In this document: positions 47,481 through 59,035 of the stretch, piece after piece
How the letters are laid out: the number at the start of each line of letters is the position of its first letter
Numbering within the stretch: position 1 is the stretch's first letter
NCBI RefSeq assembly: GCF_050947335.1
Contig: NC_134984.1
Coordinates: 10,397,926-10,461,925 of the forward strand
Source of the DNA: Megachile rotundata
Taxonomy: Eukaryota > Arthropoda > Insecta > Hymenoptera > Megachilidae
DNA: 64,000 nucleotides
Reading direction: 5' to 3'
Notes under the pieces: model-generated
What the model saw: the letters and a program-made list of their open reading frames with translations, nothing else
Told to the model about the DNA's origin: nothing
Databases searched by the model: none
Translations under genes and position numbers: made by a program

Positions 47481-49574
47481 CAACGCATTTTCTTGGCTAT
47501 CTTTATGCGCCAGCGCGATTCTACCAACCGCTTTTTTTCGTCATCCTTTTTTTTTTGAGAAGTACCATTCTGACAAAAAGGCGAACTTTTAATTTCAAGA
47601 ACTTTTTCTACTCAAACAATAAAAGTTAAATTCCGTTCATAGAAGATGATTTTTCAGACTTTATCGAATATAATGATATAAATTTTTTATTAACAAGATT
47701 TTCTCTTCTGTATATTTAATATATGGAATTTTAATTGTATTTAATGAGTATTTATTTAGAATTTGGATTTTAATAACACGTTAAATTTATTGGTTTTTTA
47801 CTGCAGACTGCCAGTTAATTAAGAAAACACGTGTTAACTGATGGATAAAAAGTTGTGTTGATTCGTTTGTTGGTTTTGTGTAAAACAAAATTTTATTCTT
47901 GTATCAATCACAATGCAGGAACAATCATTAAATAATTTATTACCATATAAAATATAAAATTTTATTAGTGTTTTCATAGTCCATAATTAAGTTTATCCTT
48001 CATGTTCTATAGTTTATAATCTTGTGTGCTTTAAATGATTAGAAATCGTTATAAATTTTTATCCGTTGCGTCGTGATTCATTTTACATTGATATATCCTA
48101 AATAGATAAGATGTATGATTGTCACGCGTTTCTCTATCAAATGATACGTGTTTGTACATACGTAGGAGGGCGTATACCTTGAACTGATAACTTTATCTAT
48201 GATAGACATTTAATATTATCATTTTTTAAATTTCTGAATTTGGGAATTTCTAAATTTAGTTTGTATATTTTAAGTTTGTGCGTTTGAGAATTTATGTGTA
48301 AATTTGTTAATTGAGAATTTGGAAGATTTTCAAATTATATAATTTGGAAATTTCTAAGTCAGATCAATTAAATTTTAATTAAATTAAAATTGAAATTAAA
48401 TCAGTTTCAAAATGTGGGAATTTGAAAATGTCTAAACTGAAAGCTTCTCAATTTGAAATTCAAAGGTGGTGATATAATTTCTTCAATTTAAAATGATGCA
48501 TTTTTTTACTCTTCTAACGATTACTATTAAGAAAATAATAATATGCAAATATATTTTAAACAGAAATACACAAAATGTATTAAATATGATATATTTTACA
48601 AGAGAAATAAATTAAATATATTAAATATGTTTTATTTTACAAAAAAATGTATTTAATGTATGAAGTGTGATATTTTTAATAAACTTAACAAGAAGTGTAA
48701 TTAGAAAAGATAAGTTACCTTTTCTTCAGTTGTATTAATGATAAAATTTGAATAAAAATTCAAGTATGTTGAACAAAATACAAGAATTTCATAGTGTATT
48801 ATTTAAAATAATATATGTAATATATTATTCTATATAATAATATTATTATTTTATTTAATAATATGTTATTTTACATAATACTAATTTCATATAATATTAA
48901 TTTTATAATATGTTATCTCATATAATACAAACTTGTGGCAGAATGCAACAAAGAACTAATATCTTCAGGTTGCAATAAAATTAACAAATGGGTATAAATT
49001 GCAGAATTTTGTCAATGTAGCAAAGCTATAATATTTTACGTGCTATTTTATTTCCTTAACAGTATCTATACAGTGATAGATATACGTAACTCCGACGTGC
49101 TGACATGTAGAACAAAAACTATACAAAGTGTGTGTAGAATAAAAAATATGTTACGTCACACATGTACATAACTTTGCCATGCTAACACTTAGAGTGTCCT
49201 ATTTCTAAACAGCTATATGCAAAAACTCTATAATATAGATTAAACCTTTATGTAACGCCTGAAACAAATTAATAGTTCAAATAGCGATGTTTTATTACTC
49301 TCGAACAAAAATAAGAAACTCAGCAAAATTGTGTACATGGTCTATGCAATTTTCTCATGATGTTGCAAACTTGCCTACAAGATCCACTCCAACGTGTAAT
49401 CACTTCAGGTTCACAAAAAACTTGTGTATACAACATGAACGACTTAATGTTCCAACTTTGTTACACAAAATACTGAAAGGATTTACGTAATTCTGTAGGA
49501 AATCAGTCATTCACTAATTGGTACAAATAAAAAGAAATCTCCAAAATTAGTTCTTTGAAAATATACATGAAAAA
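47481..49574. other. AT-rich spacer with a decayed array at 48230-48480
   Basis: 48230-48480 holds gaatttgg / aatttggaa / aaatttag words. TAATAT runs lie at 48800-48930. No gene recognised. Confidence 0.4.
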
Positions 49575-50560
49575 AGAAGTTATAATATCTCAAATCCTCA
49601 AATTCACAAATTTTCAAACTTTCAAATATTCAAATTCACAAATTTTCAAATTTTCAAACTTTCAAATACTCAAATTTTGAAGGTTGCGAATTCTTAAAGT
49701 CTCAAAGTCTCAAGATCTCAAAGTCTCAAGGTCTCAAAGTCTCAAAGTCTCAAGGTCTCCAGGTTTTACAAGTCTCAAAGTCCCAAAGTCCCAAAGTCCT
49801 AAAGTCTCAAGTTTTCAAATTGTCAAATTCTCAAGCTCTCAAGTTTTCAAAGTGTAAAAGCTTCAAAACCTCAAAGTATTAAATCCTGAAATTCTGAAAC
49901 CATCAAATTCTTAAATCCTAAAATTTTGGAAGCTGCGAATTCTAAAAGTCTCAAATTCTGAAGGTGTCAAAGTTTCAAGATTTCGAAGCCTTAAGGTCTC
50001 AAAGTCTCAAAGTCCCAAGGTTTTACAAGTCTCAAAGTCTTAAGGTTTCGAAGTTTCAAAGTCTCAAGGTTTTACAAATCTCATAGTCTCAAGATTTCGA
50101 AGTCTCAAAGTCTCAAGGTCCTAAAGTCTCAAGCTTTCAAAGTGTAAAATCTTCAAAGTCTCAAAGTATTAAATCCTGAAATTCTGATACCATCAAATTC
50201 TCAAATCCTAAAATTTTGGAAGCTGTGAATTTTTAAAGTATCAAATTCTGAAGGTATCAAAGTCTCAAGCTCTCAAAGCCTTAAGGTCTCAAAGTCTCAA
50301 AGTTTCAAGGTTTTGAAGTTTCAAAGTCTCAAAGTATCAAGGTTTCGAAGTCTCAAAGTCTCAAGGTTCTAAAATCTCAAGTTTTCAAATTATCAAATTC
50401 ACATTCTCTCAAGCTTTCAAAGTGTAAAAGCTTCAAAGTCCCAAAGTGTTAAATCCTCAAATTCTCAAACCTTCAAATTCTCGAATCCTAAAATTCTCAA
50501 AGTCTTAAAGTCTCAAATTCTCAAGTTCTCCATTTGATTAAAATTCTCCAATGATCATAA
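49575..50560 (-). repeat. AAGTCTCA 8-bp array with ~285-bp higher-order unit
   Basis: caaagtct / caaggtct / caaattct octamers run for nearly 1 kb. Above this, the landmark tttcaaagtgtaaaa recurs at about 49845, 50135 and 50415 (290 and 280 bp apart), each time followed by attaaatcctgaaattct-like and ctaaaattttggaagct-like words. The + strand carries C and T with G mostly in aag. Confidence 0.93.
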
Positions 50561-51030
50561 TCTCAAACTCTAGAATCGTGTATACTCAGTACAACGTTAC
50601 TACGTAATAGTCTTTCATACAATACGTTTGTTAATATAAGATTTAGGACACCGTGTACATGAACTATTGATGTGTATCCTGTATATACACGTGTACCTAG
50701 GACATCTCGAGGCTGTGTACAGGAATTACCCGTATATAAACCCAGAAATCCCGTTCGTCGGGTACATTGGGGAAATATACCGACACGTATTCGCCGATAT
50801 TATCGCTTGTTTAAGACCATCTCACACTACGTTCCTTTTCTCAGGCGGCTTCTAAACATCGTCTCTACGGAAATTCTGTATAGTAACACTTCAAATGAAT
50901 CCCGTATATGTGAGAAGTGGGATGAAAAGGAACACACGTTGAACGGGACATTGTAATTATGTGGAAGATGAAGGATTTCTTTACAAGTAATGGGCTGTGT
51001 TGCATAGAGAGGACCATGCTGAATTGAATT
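50561..51030. other. GC-balanced spacer
   Basis: 50640-50960 is compositionally balanced with accgtgtacatg, acacgtgtacctagg and similar words. Two overlapping + frames (62 and 94 residues) are unsupported. ggacaccgtgtac faintly resembles the hairpin units of 24-26 kb. Confidence 0.35.
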
Positions 51031-52015
51031 ACTTTTAAATTACTAATTTGGGAAGTTGGAAAGTCAGAAACTTTATGTTTTTGAAGTATTTCAAGGGTTT
51101 TAAATTTTGCAGATTTTTAGTTTAGAAATTTTAAGATTTTGGGTGTGAAACTATGGTCTACAAATTTTTTTATTTGGAAATTGTGGATTCTAACTATTGG
51201 AATATTTGGAAATTTTTGAATTTTGGAAGTTTGCAACTGTGAAATTTTTGAATTGTGGAAATTTGGAATTGTCGGAATTTGGAATTTTGGAATTTTGGAA
51301 TTATGGAAATTGTGGAAATTTTGGAATTGTGGGAATTTGGAATTGTGGGAATTGGGAATTGTGGAATTGGGAATTGTGGGAATTGGGGAAAGTGGAATTG
51401 GGAAATGTGGGAGTTGGGAATTGTGGAAATTTGGAATTTTGGAATTGTGGAAATTGTGAAATTTTGGAATTGTGGAAATTTTGGAATTGTGGACATTTGG
51501 AATTGTGGGAATTTGGAATTGTGGACATTTGGAATTGTGGGAATTTGGAATTGTGGTAATTTGGAATTGCGGGAATTGGGAATTTGGAATTGTGGGAATT
51601 TGGAATTGTGGACATTTGGAATTGTGGGAATTTGGAATTGTGGTAATTTGGAATTGCGGGAATTGGGAATTGTGGAATTTTGGAAATTTTGGAATTGTGG
51701 GAATTGGGAATTGTGGAAATTTGGAATTGTGGAAATTGGGAATTGTGGAAATTGGGAATTGTGGGAATTTGGAATGTGGAAATTCTGAATTGTGAAAGTT
51801 TGGAATTTTAGAATTTTGAAATTTTGAAATTTTTGGAATTTTTGGAATTTTTGGAAGTGCAAGAAATTAAAAATTTGAGTATTTAGAAATTGAAATATTT
51901 AAAAATTTAGTAATTTTGAATTTCAGAAAATTGTATATAAAATTTAAGAATTTGGAAATTTGGTAATTTGAGAATTTGATAATTTAGAAATTTGAGAATT
52001 TTATAATTTACTAAC
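51031..52015 (+). repeat. GGAATTGTG 8/16-bp array
   Basis: The core at 51190-51870 is built of tttggaattgtgggaa-like units (8 and 16 nt), with tttggaattgtggaca and gggaattgtggaaatt variants. A ~108-bp segment with the same order of variants appears twice (about 51486-51570 and 51594-51680). Open frames on both strands are by-products. Confidence 0.95.
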
Positions 52016-52439
52016 TTTAACAACTTGTATAAATAACTACAGAAATGCTCAATAGTTTCAGCACAGTAGTCAACGCATGAACCCAACTTGTTATTCGAAA
52101 CGTAATTATTTACTCGATATTTAGAGCAATTTTTGTTTATATTTGTAACAGCCTCGTTGTTCTTTCGTTATACATTACAACTCATTTAGGTCAGCTACCA
52201 ATGCTCGGTTTTCTTCGCATCGTTGCTTTTTCATCGTAGTCGGGTTAATGGCATAAATGAGACCTTATCCTGCTTTTTGTGCGTGCACACTCCGGATGTA
52301 TTCTCGAAAATCAGCAAGTTTGTAGCTACGCGTTAACTCAACAAATAAAGGACGATGACTTTATCGTCATTTTTTGTTTCTTTACAAGTTGTATTTTTTA
52401 ATGTTTTTAAATTTGTATATTCATAATTTTCAGAAGTTT
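52016..52439. other. Unique spacer
   Basis: No gene recognised. Slightly GC-richer at 52150-52370. Confidence 0.35.
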
Positions 52440-53140
52440 TCATTTCTAAATTATTAAATTCTTAAATTGGTCGATTGTTAAGAGGTTATGTTATTAGATT
52501 GTTAAATTATTGAATTGTCAGATTGTTAATTTAACTAATTGACAAATTGGTCAATACTTACATTGTTAAACTGTTAAATTGTCAAAGTGTCAACTTAACA
52601 AATTGTCAAAATGGCAAAGTGTCAAATCAACAAATTATCAAATTATCAAATTGTCAAAATCGCAGTGTCAAATTGACAAATTATGAAATTGACAAATTGT
52701 CAAATTATCAAAATGTCAAATTGTCAGCCTGATAAATTAACAAGCTTTGAGGTTGACAAATTGTCAAATTGTCATACGTCAAACTATCAAACTGTCAACT
52801 TGTGAAATAGTCAACCTGTGGAATTGTCGAACAGTCACAGTGTCAAATAGTGAAGTTATAAAATTATCAGACTATAAAATTGACAAATCGTCAAATTTAA
52901 AAATTTGTTAATTTTCATATCAATTTTCAAAATAGCTAAAATTCTGAAATTGCTAAAATTCTCAAATAATTAAAATTTTTAAATTGTTAAAATTCCCAAA
53001 TACTAATAGACAAATTCCCTAATCTCCAACTACACAAACACCAAAATTCTTTAATTTAAAAATGACTAAATATCCAAATTTCCAAATTTTCAAATTTCTT
53101 AAAATGTTCAAAATTTCCAGAATCCCCATATCTTCAAATT
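52440..53140 (-). repeat. CAAATTGT 8-bp array
   Basis: caaattgt / caaattat / caacttgt octamers at 52450-52910, decaying to aaattctcaaa and caaatttcc words up to 53140. Confidence 0.9.
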
Positions 53141-55399
53141 TCAAAGTAAATTTCAATGCATTTTGTTGCTTCTATTAATTCAAACAATAAACAACTCGTT
53201 TCCAACTTGTTCCAAGCAGCAATCAGCAACAAAAGATTCCTCTTTCAACAAACTAATCTCCAAAGACTTTTGGCGAACGGATATTCTTTGACCTCGAAAC
53301 ATTTACCAGATTCTCGTTGATAAGTTTTCTTTCAATAACAGCCCTTTTACACCGAGAGATAACGAAGTATCTCGGCCATCGTCATCTTGCTTTCCATCAG
53401 GAACATGCGGTTTAGGGAAATGATAGACTCCACACTGACTCACCGCGTTTTATCTTCGCGGTGCAGTTATCGGACAAAATTTTCCGGAAATCTGTCGGAA
53501 CTACGTTGAACTTCCCACGGGAACATTCCTGGCGATCTGATAGTTATTTTGAATTTATCTCCCCCATGAATTTAGTGAAACATTGCTCTCATGCTAAATT
53601 GAATGGGTCTAATTACTTTTAATCGAATAGGGAGGTCTATTATTTTCTTCAAACGTTATTGGAAATTAGGAATTTTTTATTTACTTCAAACACTGTTCTA
53701 AATTAGACATTTTTTATTTACTGTGAACACTGTTAACAATTTAATACTGTTATTATATAATACTGTATAAGTTCATTTGCATTTTTTTCATTAAGTGCAT
53801 TTTCATTTTCGAAGAATTTGTCAAATTTTTAATTTAACACTAAGTGACAAATTTGATGTTAATCTATTAATAGTAGAAGTACCTATCAGTCAGTATAACT
53901 GGGTTTAGGTTTCACATTTTATGTCACAAAATTTTGTTGTGCTTTTGTCGAAACATCTCATATATTATTGAGATATCGTTAGTGTATATGTTAGTTGATC
54001 CTTCAGAATTTATTTATTTTTAATTCAAAAGTGTGTATTGAACACCGATAACTTTTATATTAAATATTAGAGGAACTGCTGTATTTTAAGAGACTTTATT
54101 CATATGTGCTTTTAAATTGTAAGTAATATTTATAACTTTAATTATAAACATCTATAACATCTTCCTAATAATAAGCAACATTCCTAATATTTTCTTAATA
54201 ACATGTATAATAACTTTCAAACTATAAATAGCATTTATAATATCTTTTTAACTATAAATAATATTTACAATACCTTTTTAGCTAAAAATAAAATTTAACT
54301 ATATTTACAATAGTTTTGATACTCAAAAGTAAAACTGTCACAATTCATCACGAACACTCAATATAAAAAAATCTGTCATTTTTCTCATCGAACCAACTCG
54401 CTTTCCGGTACACCGATAATATTGCACGTTTCGTGATAAGAAACGGAGCTGTCTGTTCGACTTTGATTCCGCGTGCATGACTTTATTCGTCCGTGTTATT
54501 TGTAAGATTGCTACCGAGAAATCAGTAATGTTGCGAAACAACTAATGGCAACATTTGTTGCGCGAAGGAACGTCGAAGAAACGCGGCAGTCATTGTGATG
54601 GAATCTTTGCACGGCACTGAAGGATTTCAAACATACTAAATGATTTGATGAGTCAGGGGGACTTGGAAATGCGTGGAAAATTGAAACGAAAGATTTTTTC
54701 GCGATAACGTCAGAGGACAAGTTATTTCCTTTATTACCGAGACTTTCGATTTCGAGATATGGTGGATGAAGTTCTTGGAATGCAGTTGCAAATCTGTTTA
54801 ACGTCATCTTATGGGGATTACGACTGATTTATGGTACTAACTTTACTTGGGTTGAATTTTAGTTCAATTTTTAAAAGAAATAGGTAGTTAGAATTCTTGT
54901 AAATAATAGTCCTTATGGAACATTTATTGAGAATATTTATTTAGAACTAATATTGTAATTTTATAGGAAATTGGCCTTGCAAATTTATTTAGAAAGTGAT
55001 ATAGTATAACAAGTTTGTAATATATTGAAAGCTTTCAAATTTCTAGAACTAAATTTTAGGTCTCTAAATTTCTATATTTGTCAAATCAAGATTTCTGAAA
55101 ATCGAGGATCCAACTATTTAAATTTGAAAACTCAAGTCTTCCAAGTTCCTAAAAACTCTCAGTCCTTCACATACTTACAAAGTGCACACAGTAGTCCATA
55201 TGTTCCTCTTCACAGAGCACTTGATCTGCCCACCACTAAACCATCAATTCCGACATACAAAAACACCATAGAATATCTTGTCGCCACAGAGACGCTCCAA
55301 CTTTCATCTCCGCTAATAAAAGGAAAGCTTCTAGCTTTCCGAAGGAAGTCTGCTTTAGTTCTCGATATCTAATTTTAGTTTTACTTTACTTTTCGACGG
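53141..55399. other. Spacer with GC-rich patches, no recognised gene
   Basis: GC-richer patches lie at 53370-53560 and 54340-54780. Several small open frames (67 and 98 residues on -, 115 on + at 55025-55372) lack recognisable domains; the last contains Ser/Pro/Thr-rich sequence and starts without ATG. Confidence 0.35.
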
Positions 55400-55800
55400 A
55401 CCGATTACTTTCACCGCGTGTCTCATGTTTTCCCAGAACAGTCGCTGGTAATCATTTACGAAGATGCTCCCGCGTGCTTTCACTGTTCTCGGTATTCGTC
55501 TTGATTTATGGCGATGATTTAATTGCGCTACAATCGCGGCAATCATGGTTTCCACTCGAATATTATTCGAGTCTTTGCAAATAGGCTGGCGGGCTCGTTC
55601 GAATTACATTCCATGGTATTAATGTTTCATTTGCCCCGGTGATCGGATCACGGTTCAGTCACCGTGAGTTCAAACACCGTGCAAGCGACGCGTGATTGCA
55701 ATAATATTTGATCCGATCGTAATCAAATCGGGATCGTATCGGCGCAGCAAATGAGACCTGAACAATATTTTATCAAAACCGCGGCCGCTATTTGAAGTCG
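55400..55800. other. GC-rich island, candidate regulatory module
   Basis: Includes a TEAD-type cattcca (about 55608), the mirrored words tgatcggatcacggttcagt and tcaccgtgagttcaaacacc, repeated gatccgatcg / atcgggatcg words, and a gcggccgc palindrome. No coding signal. Confidence 0.35.
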
Positions 55801-55872
55801 GGATTCAGGTGTAAGATTGTGAACCAGGTGTATATCCTACTGAACCAGGAAGTAGTTAATATAGTCGAGTTT

Positions 55873-55969
55873 CGATATAAGAGAAAGTTATGTATACGAT
55901 ATAAGTGAAAATGATCTACATGGTACAAGTGAAAGTGATCTACTCGATATAAGTGAAAAAGTTTAATCT
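55873..55969 (+). repeat. ~24-bp tandem repeat CGATATAAGTGAAA, four copies
   Basis: Units start at 55873, 55897, 55922 and 55945 (24, 25 and 23 bp apart), each reading cgatataagtgaaa or a close variant followed by tgatctac or similar. Confidence 0.85.
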
Positions 55970-58004
55970 ACCACTGAAGGGACAATTCGAGATGTCATGA
56001 AGCTCATTCATCAAGAAATATCAATAAAACTTCTTTATCTTTGATTTTATCGTTATTAAACTTTAACCAACAGGTCTATTATATTTTTTTTTATTAAAAT
56101 GAAACAAAAAACGATATAATTTGGACGGTATTTATTGGCTTAATTGACGATAATCAGTTTCAAAGAATAGCAACTGAATAAGGAAGCTGTGGCTGTAGTA
56201 AAAAGATCAAAAGTCAATAACTCTTTTATTTTTAGTCCTCTCTTTGGACAACTTCCTCCATCATATTCGTGACATTTTCCCGATTAAAACGAGATCAATC
56301 GCGACGTAATTTGGGACATCTGTAATAATTTATGTAGATCGAAAGGTCCAATATCCTGTTACCCACATTTCTTCGTTTAGATATTGGATTATGTCAAAGT
56401 ATTATTGGAGAGAATAACTGCTACTAATAGTAATAGTAATTTATTAATTTTGCATTTATTATTGTCAGAGGAAAAAGAGAATAACAAGATTAAATTGTTA
56501 AAAGATGTTAATTCAATGATATTTTTCGTACAAATATTTTTCTCGTGGCGAAATTGTTTTATAAAATTGTTTCTGTTAACAGACTCGGTTGCTCCACGTT
56601 CGCCAAAAACAAAAGCATTGGTGTCATGGACACAATCATGTTCATACAGTGTCCAAAATAAAATGCTTACATTATATTGTTTTAATTATCTCAACAATCT
56701 TCAATAAGTTCATTTGCTTAACGATAGGTTTCTTCTATTATGCAAAGAATCAGTTTATCTCTCTAAAAATATCGTTCCATAAAATGCAAGTTTGTTTCCT
56801 TAACGAAAGTTTTGTTTTACAAGTAACTGTTAGTTCGTATCCCAAGTGGTCAGTATGCAAAATACATTGTACTTCATTACAAAACTGTCACTGAAACTAG
56901 GCTATTAGAATATAAATAAAAGACTCCAGCAGCACTTTGTTAAATGTTTCATCAACCGAGCTACTGAATTCTTTGCAACGGCCCATTCTTCGATCACAAT
57001 AATGCCATTATTGGGTTGCCTGGTATTCAGAAGACGTAACAATATTCTCAGTTTTTCCGCTCCATTGTGGACAACGTTTTGAATAAGTAGAAGCAGTATC
57101 ACGCTAAATGAAGCTGCGTTAAAATAATCCCCATTCAGGTTTTTGATGAATTCCTTAGCGTTCATAATGAAAAATAGTAATTAAATTGCAATGTAATTAA
57201 ATTTCAAACAGCTATTTATGCTTATGCTGGTATTTATCGTTTACTTTGATATCATATTACTTTAATGTGATCAGAGTTTTGGAGCTGTATTCAGTTTGCA
57301 GGTACACTTGATAATTTAATCAGGATTTGTTAGAATACTGTTTAATTCTATATTATATTATGCTATGTGCATATTATATTATATTGTGTGCATTATTATA
57401 TTATGATATGTTATTATAATTTTTTGTTATTATTATATTATTGTTTTACTCTATTTCATTGTAGCATATTAATATTGATATGGTACAAAGGAATTTAGAA
57501 ATGAATCGTTTTGAAATTTGAAACTTGCAAATTTGCATATCAGAATATTTCTATATTTAGATACTTAAAGATTTATAACTTTGAAATTTTCTAAATTTCT
57601 AACAGTACAGGTATACCTTAAAATAAATGGTACATTTAGAAATATTTAATGTTGTGTACCCAGCAACCTTTACAGTACGATACAATTTTAAAAAGTTTGT
57701 AAAATAGTAGAAAGTAACAAAGAAAAAAAATGAATCGCATGACAATAATCAGTAATAAAGAAAAGAAGAAAAATACATAACAAAAAATAATAAGAGATAA
57801 AGCAACGAAAATGAACAACAAACAAAACTAATAAAAACTAAAGAAAATAAACTGAATAAACTAAAATAGAAAAAGTAGGACTGGTAGGTAAATACAAATC
57901 GCTAGCCCCAGTTTTGTCACTTTCCGTTAGAGCGACAAGGCCCCACAAAGAATTAGACAGTAGATAGTGTAATCTTCAGCTGACAATTAATCTTTTCTTT
58001 TCAG
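55970..58004. other. AT-rich spacer, presumed intron
   Basis: No gene recognised; ta-rich tracts occur at 57340-57470. From about 57895 the sequence becomes GC-richer, leading into a polypyrimidine tract (tcttttcttttcag) that ends at 58004. Confidence 0.4.
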
Positions 58005-58270
58005 GGAGCAGACAATCGCCCGAAAATGGGGTTGAAAAGACGTCGTAACAAAGCAGAACACCCACGAAGTGATTAATTCGAGTTAGCAGTAGGGTGTGCA
58101 AAAGAAAATGATGACTGCCATGGCCAGGTTGCCTTGCAAGCAAACTTCGCCTTCGCAGCAACCGCGGGTCAATAATTTTGGAAACAGTCGAAATCCCTAT
58201 TGGGAGATGCAAACTAGGCATCCTGCTCCTCCTTATGTCAGAAATCATCATCGGCACACTGATCATACAG
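58005..58270 (+). CDS. Probable first coding exon of an unrecognised gene
   Basis: A polypyrimidine tract and acceptor (ttttcttttcag) end at 58004. An in-frame TAG at 58090-58092 precedes ATG 58108, from which the frame runs 54 codons plus one base to a strong donor (acag then gtaaga) at 58271. The peptide begins MMTAMARLPCKQTSPSQQPR, continues with NPYWEMQTRHPAPPYV and ends in a His-rich RNHHRHTDHTG. It has no signal peptide or known domain, and I do not recognise it. Downstream exons are not visible before the window ends. The non-coding exon at 19690-20038 is a possible upstream partner. Confidence 0.5.
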
Positions 58271-58339
58271 GTAAGATAATTCAGTAAGCAATGAGATGAT
58301 GGGTAGTTTAAGTGTTCGTCGAATGACTTGTGGCGGCGA

Positions 58340-59035
58340 TCTCGAATGATGCTTCTTTAAAATTTACAAATTTACAAGTTTACAAATTTACAAGTTTACA
58401 AGTTTACAAGTTTACAAGTTTACAAGTTTACAAGTTTACAAGTTTACAAGTTTACAAGTTTACAAATTTACAAGTTTACAAATTTACAAGTTTACAAATT
58501 TACAAGTTTACAAGTTTACAAATTTACAAATTTACAAGTTTACAAGTTTACAAGTTTACAAATTTACAAGTTTACAAATTTACAAATTTACAAATTTACA
58601 AATTTACAAGTTTACAAATTCACAGATTCACAAATTCACACATTCACACATTCACACATTCACACATTCACACATTCACAGATTCACAGATTCACGCATT
58701 CACAGATTCACGCATTCACACATTCACCTATTCACACATTCACACATTCACACATTCACACATTCACACATTCACAGATTCACAGATTCACAGATTCACG
58801 CATTCACAGGTTCACAGATTCATAAATTCACAGATTCACAGATTCACAAATTCACAGATTCACAGATTTACAAATTCACATATTCACAGATTCACAAATT
58901 CACAGATTCACAAATTCACAGATTCACAAATTTACAATTTCATAAATCTACAAATTCACAAATCTACAAATCTAAGAAGCTGTAAGTCCACAAATTTACA
59001 ACTTTAAAAATCTACAAGTCAAAAATTAAATAAAC
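58340..59035 (+). repeat. TTACAAGT to ATTCACAG 8-bp array with motif switch
   Basis: 58360-58620 is ttacaagt / ttacaaat; at about 58620 it changes abruptly to attcacag / attcacac and stays so to about 58925, then returns to ttacaaat-like words. The + strand is C-bearing and G-poor. A 225-residue frame is a by-product of the unit. It begins only ~70 bp after the candidate exon's donor. Confidence 0.95.

Noticed and set aside
51194..51862. 222-residue - strand and 177-residue + strand frames
   Set aside because: Both are translations of the GGAATTGTG array.
54338..55372. Small frames of 67, 98 and 115 residues
   Set aside because: No domain, weak starts and no splice context.
58330..59007. 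225-residue open frame rich in YKFTSLQ and HIHTFT
   Set aside because: Entirely inside the TTACAAGT/ATTCACAG array; a by-product of the repeat unit.
21147..59035. CRISPR-like arrays of regular repeats
   Set aside because: The repeats are direct, spacerless short tandem units in animal DNA.
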